Of a stretch of DNA of 46,489 bases, positions 8,487 through 16,766 are shown one piece after another. The number at the start of each line of letters is the position of its first letter. The stretch's first letter is position 1. The translations under genes and the position numbers were made by a program. The stretch is from a virus, in IMG/VR virus record IMGVR_UViG_3300046463_000534, positions 1 to 46,489 of that record; one strand, given 5' to 3'. Below the pieces are notes generated by a model. It made no database searches. It was not told the DNA's origin and saw nothing but the letters and a program-made list of their open reading frames with translations.

Positions 8487-10216
8487 ACCGCCAGTTCATT
8501 CCATCCTCGCTCGGCGAAGGCGATTATCTGCCGAGCGGGGCCTATGCCGTCAGCGTCCCTGGGACCGGCGTCGTGACGACGGATGGCCTCGTCCTGCCGT
8601 TGCCGCCAGGCGAGTCGGCGGTCCGCTATCCAGCGATCCGTCCGGACGGACAGATCGCCGGCCAGCCGCAGAACACCGTGCGCGGCGCGTGGGTCTGGAC
8701 CGGCACGAGTTGGACGACCGACCCGCGGATCCCCGTCAGCCCGAACTCACTCATCTACGACAACGCCGGCTTCCTCCACGTCAACGAGCTCGGACCGGCG
8801 TATGCCGGCGCAAACGGCTACCGCTACGTCACCCCGTCGAATCAGATCATCAGCGGCGATGCGACCTATGCCGCCCGCAACGGCGTGGACGAGTGGATCG
8901 ATCTCTCTCTCGAGCAGGATGGATCGCTGCTGGTCGGCTATGCGCCGTGGATGTATGCCTGCATCGTCTGGGAGGGCACGCACCACCGGTTGCTCGAGGA
9001 CGGCAACGCGAAGCGCCTCCGCGCGCATCGGTCCGGGGACACGGTGTCGATCGCCATCGAGAAAGACGGCGGGTGCGCGTTGCTCCTCGGGTCGGTCGCG
9101 GATCTGCTCGCGTTGCCGATCACGGAACCTGCACCGCCGATCGAGAAGCCGCCGGTCGAGAAACCGCCGCTGCCGCCTGCGGTCGGTCCCGTGTCCCAGC
9201 CACGAGCGGCCGATGGGCAACTCTATGACCTCGCCCGCTTCCTCGTGCCGAATGCCGCTCGACAGCCGCGCATCGGCCCGACGCACGCGATCAACCAGAT
9301 CGCTGGGCCGAACGGGATGCTCTACTTCGTGAAGTTCGGGAACGTCGCCACGCTGGAAACTGGGCGCGCCTACGAGATGTGGGCCTACGACGACAACTGG
9401 ATCTATCACCTGGAAGATGCTAGCGGCGCGCCACCGATGTCGTTCAGCGACCCCCGCATGTATCCGCGCTACATGCGTATTGGCGAACAGCACGCCTTCA
9501 AGACCGGTCCCCACAAGGGCATCTTCCGCCAACGCGACTCGCACTGTGAAGTCCTGCGGGAAGACGACTTCGATCGCAAGATGTGGCTGCATGCGGTCTG
9601 GGACGACTGGGACTGGGGGCCGGACCTCGGGCACCTCGAGACGGTCATGCTCGTGTACGACAACACCGACCAAGCCGAGCTCCCCGGCCGCTACGTCGAA
9701 ACCGGCTACTACGGTGACGATGGCGCCAGCGGGTGTCGGTGGGAGGCGTATCACGCCGAGGGGGTCTACCCGAACGGCCCGCAGCATGGCGCAGTCTTTC
9801 CCCCGTCGGCACTGTCGTCTCGCAGCGATTTCTATTTACTCGGAGGGCCGTCGCCGTCAGCCGATTTGACCGGCTGTGTCCCGGCCGTCTGTCCGCACTA
9901 TCCCCCGTTGCCGACACCTGAACCCGAACCACCGAAAGGACCCACTGTGTTGTACGTCTTCAGCTCGCCGAACAGCTTCGCCGTCGATGAGTGCAAAAAA
10001 CTCGACAACGGCGACGGGACTCTCTTCGCGCAGCGCACGAAGGATAATCTCTACCTCTCGCGCGACAGTGGCGGAAACATTCACTGGGTTGCCACCGCTG
10101 CGAGTGATGAAACCTTCATCCTCTCGACTGACGGCGGCGCACTCATCAGCCGGAATCTGTTTCCGGACGCCAAGCACGCGACGTTCGCCGCGATTCCCTG
10201 TAAGGAAACCCTGTGA
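8483..10216 (+). CDS. Multidomain tail-associated or host-surface protein with Pro-rich linkers
   Basis: I start this at ATG 8483, which overlaps the previous stop, giving 577 residues; the frame is open further upstream but that part is in the preceding genes. Residues 1-210 form a beta-rich domain with many Trp, Tyr and Gly. A Pro-rich linker at about 215-235 (PPIEKPPVEKPPLPPA) leads to a second domain rich in Trp and Asp (MWLHAVWDDWDWG). A second Pro-rich linker (PPLPTPEPEPP) leads to a short C-terminal beta domain of about 85 residues. That last domain has its own in-frame GTG preceded by AAAGGA, so a separate product is possible. No enzyme motif was recognised. A receptor-binding or appendage role is inferred. 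Confidence 0.6.
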   Translation: MNRQFIPSSLGEGDYLPSGAYAVSVPGTGVVTTDGLVLPLPPGESAVRYPAIRPDGQIAGQPQNTVRGAWVWTGTSWTTDPRIPVSPNSLIYDNAGFLHVNELGPAYAGANGYRYVTPSNQIISGDATYAARNGVDEWIDLSLEQDGSLLVGYAPWMYACIVWEGTHHRLLEDGNAKRLRAHRSGDTVSIAIEKDGGCALLLGSVADLLALPITEPAPPIEKPPVEKPPLPPAVGPVSQPRAADGQLYDLARFLVPNAARQPRIGPTHAINQIAGPNGMLYFVKFGNVATLETGRAYEMWAYDDNWIYHLEDASGAPPMSFSDPRMYPRYMRIGEQHAFKTGPHKGIFRQRDSHCEVLREDDFDRKMWLHAVWDDWDWGPDLGHLETVMLVYDNTDQAELPGRYVETGYYGDDGASGCRWEAYHAEGVYPNGPQHGAVFPPSALSSRSDFYLLGGPSPSADLTGCVPAVCPHYPPLPTPEPEPPKGPTVLYVFSSPNSFAVDECKKLDNGDGTLFAQRTKDNLYLSRDSGGNIHWVATAASDETFILSTDGGALISRNLFPDAKHATFAAIPCKETL

Positions 10217-11157
10217 GCCTGATCGTGCAGCTCGGCGGCGGACGAGCCGCCACGCGCGTGCCGATACGCGCCGAGCTCTGCGCCGTGCAGACGAGTGGCA
10301 TGCAGGGACTCACCGTCACGACTACGCAGCATGGCGTCTTGCCGTGGTGGGATGCCGCGCTCGCGTGGTTGACGCCGGAAGATCGCCGCGCCGTGTACGC
10401 AGCGAAACGTACGGCGGCCGACACGCACTGTCTGATGCAGCTCCCAAGTGGACCGCCGCTGTACGACGAACCCGGCCAAGCCTACTCACCCGATAAGTTC
10501 GGCCCGCTGGATTGGACGCACAGCAACACCGCGATCGATCCGCAGCTCCCCGCGCTCGTGCGCGAAGTCCTCGACGCGGGCCTCCTTCCGGTGCTGTTTC
10601 TCGGCGGGGATGACGGCGAGCGCGGCTACCCGATCGCGGTGCAACAGCTGCCGCTCGTCGTGGACGCCCTCGGCGATCTCATGGCGTCCACGCTCATCGT
10701 GCCGGGGTGGGACGGCGTGTTCTACGGCTGGACGCCGGAGCACATCGTCACGTTCGGGGCGCAGTTCCGCGCGCTCTGTCCGGACGGGTATCTCGGGATC
10801 GAAATGTCCGAAGGGCACATCCCGCTCGGCGAAGGCCCAAGCGACTGGACGAAAACGGGCCGGATGAAGGACTACGACGTGTTGCTCGTGGAGTTTAGTC
10901 CGGACAATCTGCATCAGGATTCGACGTGGCAGATTGCTGGACGGCTCTTGGGGCCGCGCTACGTGCGTCCCGCCGACCAACCGGCCGGAGACGATCCGCA
11001 TCCGCCGTGGTACCTCGGAGACGGTTCGCCGCGCGGACCGTACTACCCGATCGGATTCGAATACGACACCTATTATTTCGTCCGAGGCTTGTCTGCGGAG
11101 GCCGTGCGCGAGCATCGGGCCTATCTCGCGGCGATGGGATGGCACCCACTCGGATGA
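10213..11157 (+). CDS. TIM-barrel-like glycoside-hydrolase-type protein
   Basis: The 314-residue protein starts at a GTG overlapping the previous stop (GTGA). Alternating strands and helices (LPALVREVLDAGLLPVLFLG, LIVPGWDGVFYGWTP, GYLGIEMSEGHIPLG, YDVLLVEFSP) fit an eight-fold beta/alpha barrel as in glycoside hydrolases. Acidic residues at strand ends (EMSEG, LLVEF) are plausible catalytic positions but I cannot name a family. There is no signal peptide. Its place among putative appendage proteins suggests a virion-borne enzyme acting on host surface glycan, or a dead enzyme used for binding. The next gene follows after 13 bases. Confidence 0.5.
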   Translation: MSLIVQLGGGRAATRVPIRAELCAVQTSGMQGLTVTTTQHGVLPWWDAALAWLTPEDRRAVYAAKRTAADTHCLMQLPSGPPLYDEPGQAYSPDKFGPLDWTHSNTAIDPQLPALVREVLDAGLLPVLFLGGDDGERGYPIAVQQLPLVVDALGDLMASTLIVPGWDGVFYGWTPEHIVTFGAQFRALCPDGYLGIEMSEGHIPLGEGPSDWTKTGRMKDYDVLLVEFSPDNLHQDSTWQIAGRLLGPRYVRPADQPAGDDPHPPWYLGDGSPRGPYYPIGFEYDTYYFVRGLSAEAVREHRAYLAAMGWHPLG

Positions 11158-11170
11158 CAGGGGGACCCCT

Positions 11171-12658
11171 ATGACCACTCGCGTTTTGACCGCGCCGTAT
11201 TTTGCGGTGACCGACCGCGCCGTCTATCCGAAACCCGCCCTGCCGACGCTCGGCCCGGCAGGCAGCGTGATCGCCGATCCAGTCTTCGGCTCCTCGATTC
11301 GTCGCGTGACGGACGGGGCTACGCGAAGCGACAAGGCGAACGTCTCGTATCGCACCCCGTCGAGTCCGCACAGCAACGCCTGGAGCAGCGACGGGAAATA
11401 CTTCTGGGTGACGAGCACGGACGGGACGATCGTCTTGTTCGCCTTCGATCCGGTGACGGGCGTTTGCGCGAAAGCGCCGCATCAGCCGGCGTCCTACATC
11501 GAGCCGCAGTTCAGCTTCGTCGCACCGGGCGCCCTCATCGTCGCGCGGAATGCGGACGCACACACGCTGGAGACGTTCGACTGCACGACTGGCCTCTATG
11601 CGCCGCTGGTGGATCTGACCGCGGTCGGCACCGGCGTCGGATCACTCACGGGCACGTATATCGGCGTGGTCGCCTCGAGTGCCGCGCCGGAGCGCGTGGC
11701 CGTCCTCTTTGGTGGCCCGCAGCAGGACGAGCATCCGCTCGTGGCCCTCTACGGCACGAGTCCGCTGGCGCTGTTCGTCCTCGACGTGCGCGCGAACACG
11801 ATCAACGGCGCGCCGACGAGTCTGCCGCTCACTCTCACCGGGCTGCATCACGTCGCGATCGATCGCAGTGGCCGGTACGTGATGCTCTACACGTCCGCCG
11901 CGGACCAGAGCAGCGCGCGGAAGGCGCCACAGTCGTTCCTGTGGGATCTCTCTACGGGCCAAATGACCGCGCTCGACGGCGCGACGTTCCCCTACGGCCA
12001 TGACAGCTTCGGCTACGGCGTCTCGGTCAATCAGGACAACTCCGGCCGCGTGCCGTACGACTACCTCCAGTGGCAGTTCCGGACGCTCTCGGCGCCGACC
12101 GTCACGCGCGACGTCGTCGCCGTGCCGCTGACGCCGAAGGAAGTGAACGCGGAAGACCACTCGACCTGGAACAACGCCAGCCCTTCGGCGCTGCTCCCGT
12201 TCGTCAGCGCGGTGTTCCGCTACGGCGCGACCCTGCCGGCGTGGCGGCCGCTCGATGACGAAATCCTCGCCATCGAGACGGACGCGCCGGGGAAAGACCC
12301 GACCATCTGGCGGTTCGCGCACCATCGCAGCGACGTCTCCTACGACGGCACACCCGCGAACGTGTCGTTCTGGTACGAGCCGCGGCCGAACATCTCGCAC
12401 GATGGCGGCTGGGTGCTCTTCACGTCGAACTGGGAAAAGACGCTCGGCACGGATGCCGGCGGCGATTCGGGCGCGAAAGCGCGGCAGGACGTGTTTCTGG
12501 TGCAGCTCGCGACGGCGCCCGTGGGTGATCCGACGCCGGTGCCGGCGCCGGTGCCCACGCCGACGCCTGTTCCGCTTCCGACCTTGGCGAGCGTCATCAC
12601 CCTGCTGCAGCAGGCGTTAAAGGATGTGCAGGCGATTCACAAGAGCGGGGTGAAGTGA
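11171..12658 (+). CDS. Beta-propeller-like appendage protein
   Basis: ATG 11171 gives 495 residues; the open frame extends upstream into the previous gene but GGGGGACCC just before this ATG is the better ribosome site. Repeated blade-like motifs are visible: HSNAWSSDGKYFWVTSTDG, LHHVAIDRSGRYVMLYTS and ISHDGGWVLFTSNW, the pattern of TolB-like or seven-bladed propellers, which also occur in some polysaccharide lyases. A Pro/Thr/Val linker near residue 455-475 leads to a short C-terminal helix (VITLLQQALKDVQAIH) that could trimerise or attach. It is likely a virion or secreted surface-binding protein or depolymerase. No signal peptide is seen. Confidence 0.55.
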   Translation: MTTRVLTAPYFAVTDRAVYPKPALPTLGPAGSVIADPVFGSSIRRVTDGATRSDKANVSYRTPSSPHSNAWSSDGKYFWVTSTDGTIVLFAFDPVTGVCAKAPHQPASYIEPQFSFVAPGALIVARNADAHTLETFDCTTGLYAPLVDLTAVGTGVGSLTGTYIGVVASSAAPERVAVLFGGPQQDEHPLVALYGTSPLALFVLDVRANTINGAPTSLPLTLTGLHHVAIDRSGRYVMLYTSAADQSSARKAPQSFLWDLSTGQMTALDGATFPYGHDSFGYGVSVNQDNSGRVPYDYLQWQFRTLSAPTVTRDVVAVPLTPKEVNAEDHSTWNNASPSALLPFVSAVFRYGATLPAWRPLDDEILAIETDAPGKDPTIWRFAHHRSDVSYDGTPANVSFWYEPRPNISHDGGWVLFTSNWEKTLGTDAGGDSGAKARQDVFLVQLATAPVGDPTPVPAPVPTPTPVPLPTLASVITLLQQALKDVQAIHKSGVK

Positions 12659-12660
12659 AC

Positions 12661-12858
12661 ATGACACCACTTGAACGCGCGATGGCGATTGCCGATCGCA
12701 TCGTCGCGAAGCACTATCGCAGTCCGCAGGCGTCGCAGGGCTTCGTGGATCTCGGGCCGGAGTTGCGGGCCGGGATCGTCGAAGAGATTCTGCCGCTGCT
12801 CGACCACTACAAACCGGCCGGCGCGTTGGGTGTCTATACCGGCAGCACAGGGGAGTGA
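12661..12858 (+). CDS. Small hypothetical protein
   Basis: This 65-residue product starts at ATG (an in-frame GTG two codons earlier overlaps the preceding stop and is an alternative). It is helical, with LERAMAIADRIVAKHY and LGPELRAGIVEEILPLLDHY. No known domain. It lies in a run of small, tightly spaced genes after the appendage proteins. Confidence 0.55.
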   Translation: MTPLERAMAIADRIVAKHYRSPQASQGFVDLGPELRAGIVEEILPLLDHYKPAGALGVYTGSTGE

Positions 12859-12860
12859 CC

Positions 12861-13139
12861 ATGTTCGCACACTGGCTCACCTCGCTCGGCTTTACCCGTG
12901 ATTGGGCGGGCTGGCTCTGGCTCCGCATCGTCTCCGGCGCCGGACTGGTGGCCGAACTCTCGAACGATCAAATTCACACGTTCCTGGTCTACGTCGGTAT
13001 CCCGCTGTCCGATGCGACCGTGCATCGGCTGTTCATCCTGGCCGTCGGGATTCTCTGGATCGCCGGCAAGCAAGCGCAAAGCACCCTGCCCAGTTCGACC
13101 GAGCTGGCGTCGGTCAAAACCCCCGTTCAAGGAGTCTAA
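12861..13139 (+). CDS. Putative small membrane protein, possible holin
   Basis: Of 92 residues, two hydrophobic stretches stand out: about 16-34 (AGWLWLRIVSGAGLVAEL) and 57-73 (HRLFILAVGILWIAGKQ). GGGGAG lies 5 bases before the ATG. Two membrane spans in a small protein located in the lysis/appendage region would fit a class II holin. An alternative is a membrane protein unrelated to lysis. It competes for this role with the single-span protein at 7978. Confidence 0.5.
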   Translation: MFAHWLTSLGFTRDWAGWLWLRIVSGAGLVAELSNDQIHTFLVYVGIPLSDATVHRLFILAVGILWIAGKQAQSTLPSSTELASVKTPVQGV

Positions 13140-13143
13140 GACT

Positions 13144-13398
13144 ATGGCCCTCAAAGGTACCGCGTCCGTTGCCCTCATCGCGTCCGATGTCATCGCGTCG
13201 CTGAAGACCAACGGCTACATCGATGGGTCCGAAAACTTCGATGAGACGAAATTCGCATCCGCGTCCACGGATGGCGCCCTCGCCACGGCCGTCGTGGCCT
13301 CGCTCGAGGCGCACGGCATCACGTTGCCGCCGAATGCGCAGAAGGTGATCAACGCGCTCCCTTTGATCTTGTCGCTGGCGGACGCGCTGACGAAGTGA
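13144..13398 (+). CDS. Hypothetical small protein
   Basis: The product is 84 residues from ATG 13144, with AAGGAG about 11 bases upstream. It is Ala/Ser-rich with two helical parts (TASVALIASDVIASLKTNG and LATAVVASLEAHG) and a hydrophobic C-terminus (INALPLILSLADALTK). There is no convincing membrane span and no known domain. The stop overlaps the next GTG. Confidence 0.55.
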   Translation: MALKGTASVALIASDVIASLKTNGYIDGSENFDETKFASASTDGALATAVVASLEAHGITLPPNAQKVINALPLILSLADALTK

Positions 13399-13664
13399 GC
13401 GAGCCGATCGTCATGCCGGCGACCATCGACCCGGCCGTCATCGCGAAGTCTGTCCATGCGTCGTTAGACGCGGCGCTCGCGGCGATTCCGGTCGGGCACA
13501 CGCACGCGCTGCTGTTCGACGGGCGATATACAGACGATACCGGGCCAGTGGTGCAGGCGGTCTATGTCGAGAAAGCGCCGCACGGCTGGCAGATTGCCCT
13601 CTCGGGCGGCTACAGCGGGACACATGGCGTTCTCGGGCAGGTCGAGATTGCGAAGTCCTGGTGA
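13395..13664 (+). CDS. Hypothetical small protein
   Basis: The product is 89 residues if started at the GTG that overlaps the preceding stop; ATG 13413 is an alternative. The N-terminal half is helical (AVIAKSVHASLDAALAAIP) and the second half forms likely beta strands (HALLFDGRYTDDTGPVVQAVYV, WQIALSGGYSG). No family is recognised. It belongs to the run of small genes that ends the rightward tail operon. Confidence 0.5.
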   Translation: MSEPIVMPATIDPAVIAKSVHASLDAALAAIPVGHTHALLFDGRYTDDTGPVVQAVYVEKAPHGWQIALSGGYSGTHGVLGQVEIAKSW

Positions 13665-13699
13665 CGCGGAGTGAGCCGCGTCAGTCATCGGAGGATGCG

Positions 13700-13909
13700 A
13701 TGGCCCAGCCGATCCGCGATGCGCTCGTGTATCGCGAGGTGTCGGCCGACGGATCGGTCTGGGACATCAAGCGGATCGCCCAGCGCCACGTCGCGGCGCA
13801 TCTGGAGGGCGGGTGGACGGTCCTGATCACCGCATCGGCGCTTCGCGCGATCGACATCGAGGCGGTCTACGAGTCGGATCGGGATCGGCCGTTCAACCCC
13901 CTGCGATGA
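13700..13909 (+). CDS. Hypothetical small protein
   Basis: I place the start at ATG 13700 because GGAGG lies 5 bases upstream; a GTG at 13661 would add 13 residues. The 69-residue product is mixed alpha/beta with no known domain. Its stop overlaps the ATG of the next gene. Confidence 0.5.
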   Translation: MAQPIRDALVYREVSADGSVWDIKRIAQRHVAAHLEGGWTVLITASALRAIDIEAVYESDRDRPFNPLR

Positions 13910-14046
13910 CGGTCCGGTGTCCCGGCTGTGGAGAGGAACGCCTCATGGAGAAAATCGGCGTCGTGTGGTTCTGCCAAGTCTGCGCGAAGACATGGGCCGA
14001 GTCGCACCAGGTTCAGGTCGGAGCAGGCGCGCCTCCTGGGAAATGA
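13906..14046 (+). CDS. Small zinc-ribbon protein
   Basis: The 46-residue protein MTVRCPGCGEER... carries two CxxC knuckles (CPGC at residues 5-8 and CQVC near 23-26) about 15 residues apart, the arrangement of a zinc ribbon. It begins by ATGA overlap with the previous gene and is the last gene of the rightward block before the oppositely oriented lysogeny block. Function is unknown; such ribbons often bind nucleic acid or partner proteins. Confidence 0.55.
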   Translation: MTVRCPGCGEERLMEKIGVVWFCQVCAKTWAESHQVQVGAGAPPGK

Positions 14047-14067
14047 AGTCGCCCCAACTTCATGGGG
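14043..14067. terminator. Possible hairpin at convergent gene ends
   Basis: Two overlapping, mutually exclusive stems occur here: ATGAAGT (14043-14049) with ACTTCAT (14057-14063), and CCCCA (14052-14056) with TGGGG (14063-14067). The site is between convergent genes, where a terminator is expected, but there is no U-tract on either strand. Confidence 0.3.
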
Positions 14068-14088
14068 TGCGGCCTGCTCCGCCTGATG

Positions 14089-14727
14089 TTACTGGATTCT
14101 CACGACTGACGACGCCGAGCCGGCGTGCCCTTGCGAGGACCACGTCATGAGAATCGTAAAGGTGTGCGCGCCGAGTTCGGTAATCGGGCTCCGGAGCTGC
14201 ACGGACCAGCCGAACGCCGCATTCCCGCCCAGCGACGTGCCGAAGCTGTCTGGCGCCGCGTAGACGGCTGGACAGGCCGCGCCGATCTGCGCCTGTACAT
14301 CGGGGCGGGGAAGGCTGGTGACGTAGAAGAAATCCAGGGGAATGTTGCGCGTCGAACCGTCCGGTTTCGTTTCGGTCACGGTGACGACCGGAGGAAAACT
14401 GCCCAGCGCGCAATCGACGCCCCAGCCCTGCAAGGTTCGCAGCCCGAGGACGGACGACACCACGGCTGGTAATTCCAGCGCCGTGTAAATCGACTGTCCG
14501 GCGAGCGCCGCCGGCGGCATCAGGCCGGAGGGCGGCGGAAGATTCGGCATCGCTGGATCATCTGGCATCGCCAGCGGATGATTGCGCGGCACCCAGCCCT
14601 GACAGTTCGTCGTCGGCACGAAGGCGGGACCGGGCCAGGGTGCAGCCGGCTGTCCGGCTGGACACGCCGCGAGCGCCACACTGCGGAAGGCGAACAGAAG
14701 GACGACGCCGATCCAGATCCGTTTCAT
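14089..14727 (-). CDS. Exported protein of unknown function
   Basis: The 212-residue leftward protein begins MKRIWIGVVLLFAFRSVALA followed by ACPAG, a clear Sec signal peptide with an A-L-A cleavage site. The mature part is Pro-rich at first, then probably beta-rich with three or four Cys that could form disulfides. No family is recognised. It lies on the lysogeny strand, beyond the integrase, a typical place for genes expressed from the prophage that change the host (lysogenic conversion). That role is an inference from place and export signal only. Confidence 0.65.
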   Translation of the reverse strand: MKRIWIGVVLLFAFRSVALAACPAGQPAAPWPGPAFVPTTNCQGWVPRNHPLAMPDDPAMPNLPPPSGLMPPAALAGQSIYTALELPAVVSSVLGLRTLQGWGVDCALGSFPPVVTVTETKPDGSTRNIPLDFFYVTSLPRPDVQAQIGAACPAVYAAPDSFGTSLGGNAAFGWSVQLRSPITELGAHTFTILMTWSSQGHAGSASSVVRIQ

Positions 14728-15005
14728 GTCCCTAAGCCTCCACTCGATACCCCGTGCTTGGTAGACCGCCCCACGGCTGAGGGTTTCGCGTTCGCCGTGG
14801 TGCCTATCGTGGCACGTCCTGTGTGCTGAGGCAGTTAGTCGGATCGAGTTTGGATACGGAAACTAACCGCTTTCGCCGACGTAGACAGTCGCACGCCCGG
14901 CGTTTTCGTGCAATACCTGAGAATGACAGCGAAAGTTCCGCGCGCGGTTTTTCCAAGGGTTTCCACGTGGTTCCAGCGCTCCGCGTGGTAATCACCGTGG
15001 CACCG
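14728..15005. other. Non-coding region next to integrase; candidate attP region
   Basis: No convincing gene is present in these 278 bases. An interrupted inverted repeat (GTTAGT at about 14833 and ACTAAC about 22 bases on) surrounds a short AT-richer segment. Near 14948-14976, TTTCCA occurs twice and TTCCA once more, spaced about 10 bases, which could be integrase arm sites. Its place downstream of the integrase is usual for attP, but the core cannot be fixed without the host sequence. Confidence 0.3.
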
Positions 15006-16028
15006 TCACCAGCCAAACCGCTTATCGATACGTTCGCTGGCCTGCTGGAGACGGGAGTGCAACACCGGGACGTAGTGCCGCCGGGTCGTTTCCAGGCGCT
15101 TGTGGCCCAAATGGGGGCCGACGTCGGCCAAATCCACGCCCGCCTCGCTCATCGTGATCCCGACGGTGTGTCGGAGGTTGTAGGGGCGCACGTCGTCGGG
15201 CCAGCCGGCCTTCCGGAGGATCGGCGTGAAGTTCCGGAACCGCCCCCAGGCGTTCGCGCCCGCGAAGAGACTCCACGCCGCCAGCATGTCCGCGTTCAAA
15301 TAGATGCCCGGGGAGAAGCCGCCCTTGCCGTCGCGGGGGTACCAGATCCCCCGTTGAAAGTCGACGTCGGTAAACTGCGCGCGCGCGATCTCAGACGGCC
15401 GGCGCCCGGTGCTGGCGTAGACCATGAACCGCGCCCGTGTCTTGGAATCGTGGAGCCCGCGACGTCCCTCACGGCGCCACGTGGTGAGGACGGCATAGAC
15501 GCGCAGCACCAGCGCCGGCGGGATGACCACGATCGGCGTCCGATGCGACGCGATCGCGGACAGATCATCGAACGGCGTCGACGCCTTGCGGCCATCGAGC
15601 TGATGCCAGAGCCGCCGGAGGGCTGATTCGCGATTGACGATCGTGAGCGGCGCAACGCCGTCAGACAGCCACTGGTGCCGCGCGGCGAGAATATCCGTCG
15701 GCTCGAGCGACCGCCGCCGGCGCGGGCCGTACACGCGGACCCACGCCCGGAGTTCGGACCGGAGCGACTTCCACCCGGCGAGATGGCCGACGCGCGCGAG
15801 GAGCAGATCGACGTCCGCCGCGAGCGTGCCGCGCGTGGCGTGTGTAACACCTGAATGCCGGAGACGGGCGCGGGTATCCTCTTGCCACGTCTTCATCTCC
15901 TTCAGTGTGGCGTTCGGCGGGAAGCGATGCGCCTTCGACCAGTCCCCGACGATGGCCCGCACTTCAAAGCCTGAGGCATCGGCATAGATGCCCGTGGCGA
16001 TCGTCGTACGCTTACTTGTTCTTGGCAT
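15006..16028 (-). CDS. int: Tyrosine-family site-specific integrase
   Basis: The 340-residue protein has a core-binding domain (about 65-145) and a C-terminal catalytic domain. Box I is STGRRPSEIA with Arg at 210; Lys235 sits in the beta-hairpin (RDGKGG); Box II reads YNLRHT with Arg286, where the usual first His is Tyr283; LGHK gives His309; and RHYVP gives the nucleophile Tyr319. All catalytic residues are therefore present, with a tolerated His-to-Tyr change. It would integrate the phage into the host chromosome. The start overlaps a small upstream frame, and there is no strong ribosome site, so coupling is likely. Confidence 0.93.
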   Translation of the reverse strand: MPRTSKRTTIATGIYADASGFEVRAIVGDWSKAHRFPPNATLKEMKTWQEDTRARLRHSGVTHATRGTLAADVDLLLARVGHLAGWKSLRSELRAWVRVYGPRRRRSLEPTDILAARHQWLSDGVAPLTIVNRESALRRLWHQLDGRKASTPFDDLSAIASHRTPIVVIPPALVLRVYAVLTTWRREGRRGLHDSKTRARFMVYASTGRRPSEIARAQFTDVDFQRGIWYPRDGKGGFSPGIYLNADMLAAWSLFAGANAWGRFRNFTPILRKAGWPDDVRPYNLRHTVGITMSEAGVDLADVGPHLGHKRLETTRRHYVPVLHSRLQQASERIDKRFGW

Positions 16029-16131
16029 CGGGCCGTGAGACCGTGACCGTGATGCGCAGGCCGCCGGGCGGCCGGGGCATCGGGGGCTTCTTCGGCATCG
16101 GGTGCTGCCGAAAGGGGAGCACGCGCGTCAT
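16012..16131 (-). CDS. Possible 39-residue coupled ORF between lipoprotein and integrase
   Basis: The ATG overlaps the stop of the lipoprotein gene (ATGA) and the stop lies inside the start of the integrase, so it would bridge the two genes by translational coupling. The product is basic and Pro-rich (MPKKPPMPRPPGG). No domain. It may serve only to carry ribosomes to the integrase start. Confidence 0.4.
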   Translation of the reverse strand: MTRVLPFRQHPMPKKPPMPRPPGGLRITVTVSRPDAKNK

Positions 16132-16760
16132 CGCTGCTCGGTGACCGTCCATGAAACGCCCGTCGAGATCGTCGTTTGCAGCGTCTCGCCGCCCTTCACG
16201 AGATAGGTCCCGCTGAACGGGCTGCGCGTGTCGGCGATCGAACATGTGCCGATGATGATGTTGATGAGCAGTCCGCTCACAGTGCCCTTCACGACGAAGT
16301 TCTGGCAGGAGCCTGGATACGTCGCATCGACGCGCACCTTCGAGACAAATGCTGGCAGCGCGAACACGTTATCACCTACACCGCTCTGTATGAAGAGAGG
16401 GGGGTCCATGAGAATCTGTACCGACGTGTCGCCGTTGCCCACCGTGACCGATTGCGAGCCGTCGATGTATCCGGCGGCGTGTGAGACGACGGTGAAGGTA
16501 CTCGGCGTCAGGCTGGACAAGGTGTAGTTACCGGCGCTGTCTGAGGCGGTTGTCTTTCCGTCGTTCGCGCCGCCCTGAATCGTCAGCGTCGCGTTGGGGA
16601 TCCGAATGGTGGTGAGACGCGCATTCGCGACGTTGCCGGTGAGATTGAACGTGGTGCGTGCGGGCGGCGTCGGCGTCGGCGTCGTGGGGGAGGATCCGCC
16701 GCCGCACGATGTAACGAGCACGAGCACTATCCAGCCGATTGCGAATCTTGTTCTTCGCAT
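16128..16760 (-). CDS. Lipoprotein with carboxypeptidase-regulatory-like domain
   Basis: The 210-residue protein begins with a lipoprotein signal: MRRTRF, a hydrophobic core (WIVLVLV), then TSCGGGSS, where Cys19 is the probable lipidated residue. A Thr/Pro linker (PTTPTPTPPA) follows. Residues 36-115 (FNLTGNVANAR, LTIQGGANDGKTTASDSAGNY, LTPSTFTVVSHAAGY) match the beta-sandwich pattern of carboxypeptidase-regulatory-like domains common in lipoproteins of acidobacteria and relatives. A second beta domain ends the protein. It sits between repressor and integrase on the same strand, so it should be expressed from the prophage. Superinfection exclusion or host surface change is a reasonable inference. 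Confidence 0.75.
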   Translation of the reverse strand: MRRTRFAIGWIVLVLVTSCGGGSSPTTPTPTPPARTTFNLTGNVANARLTTIRIPNATLTIQGGANDGKTTASDSAGNYTLSSLTPSTFTVVSHAAGYIDGSQSVTVGNGDTSVQILMDPPLFIQSGVGDNVFALPAFVSKVRVDATYPGSCQNFVVKGTVSGLLINIIIGTCSIADTRSPFSGTYLVKGGETLQTTISTGVSWTVTEQR

Positions 16761-16766
16761 AGCAGA

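Noticed and set aside
14823-15626. Plus-strand frame of 267 codons across the integrase
   Set aside because: Antisense to the integrase, whose catalytic residues are all present on the minus strand.
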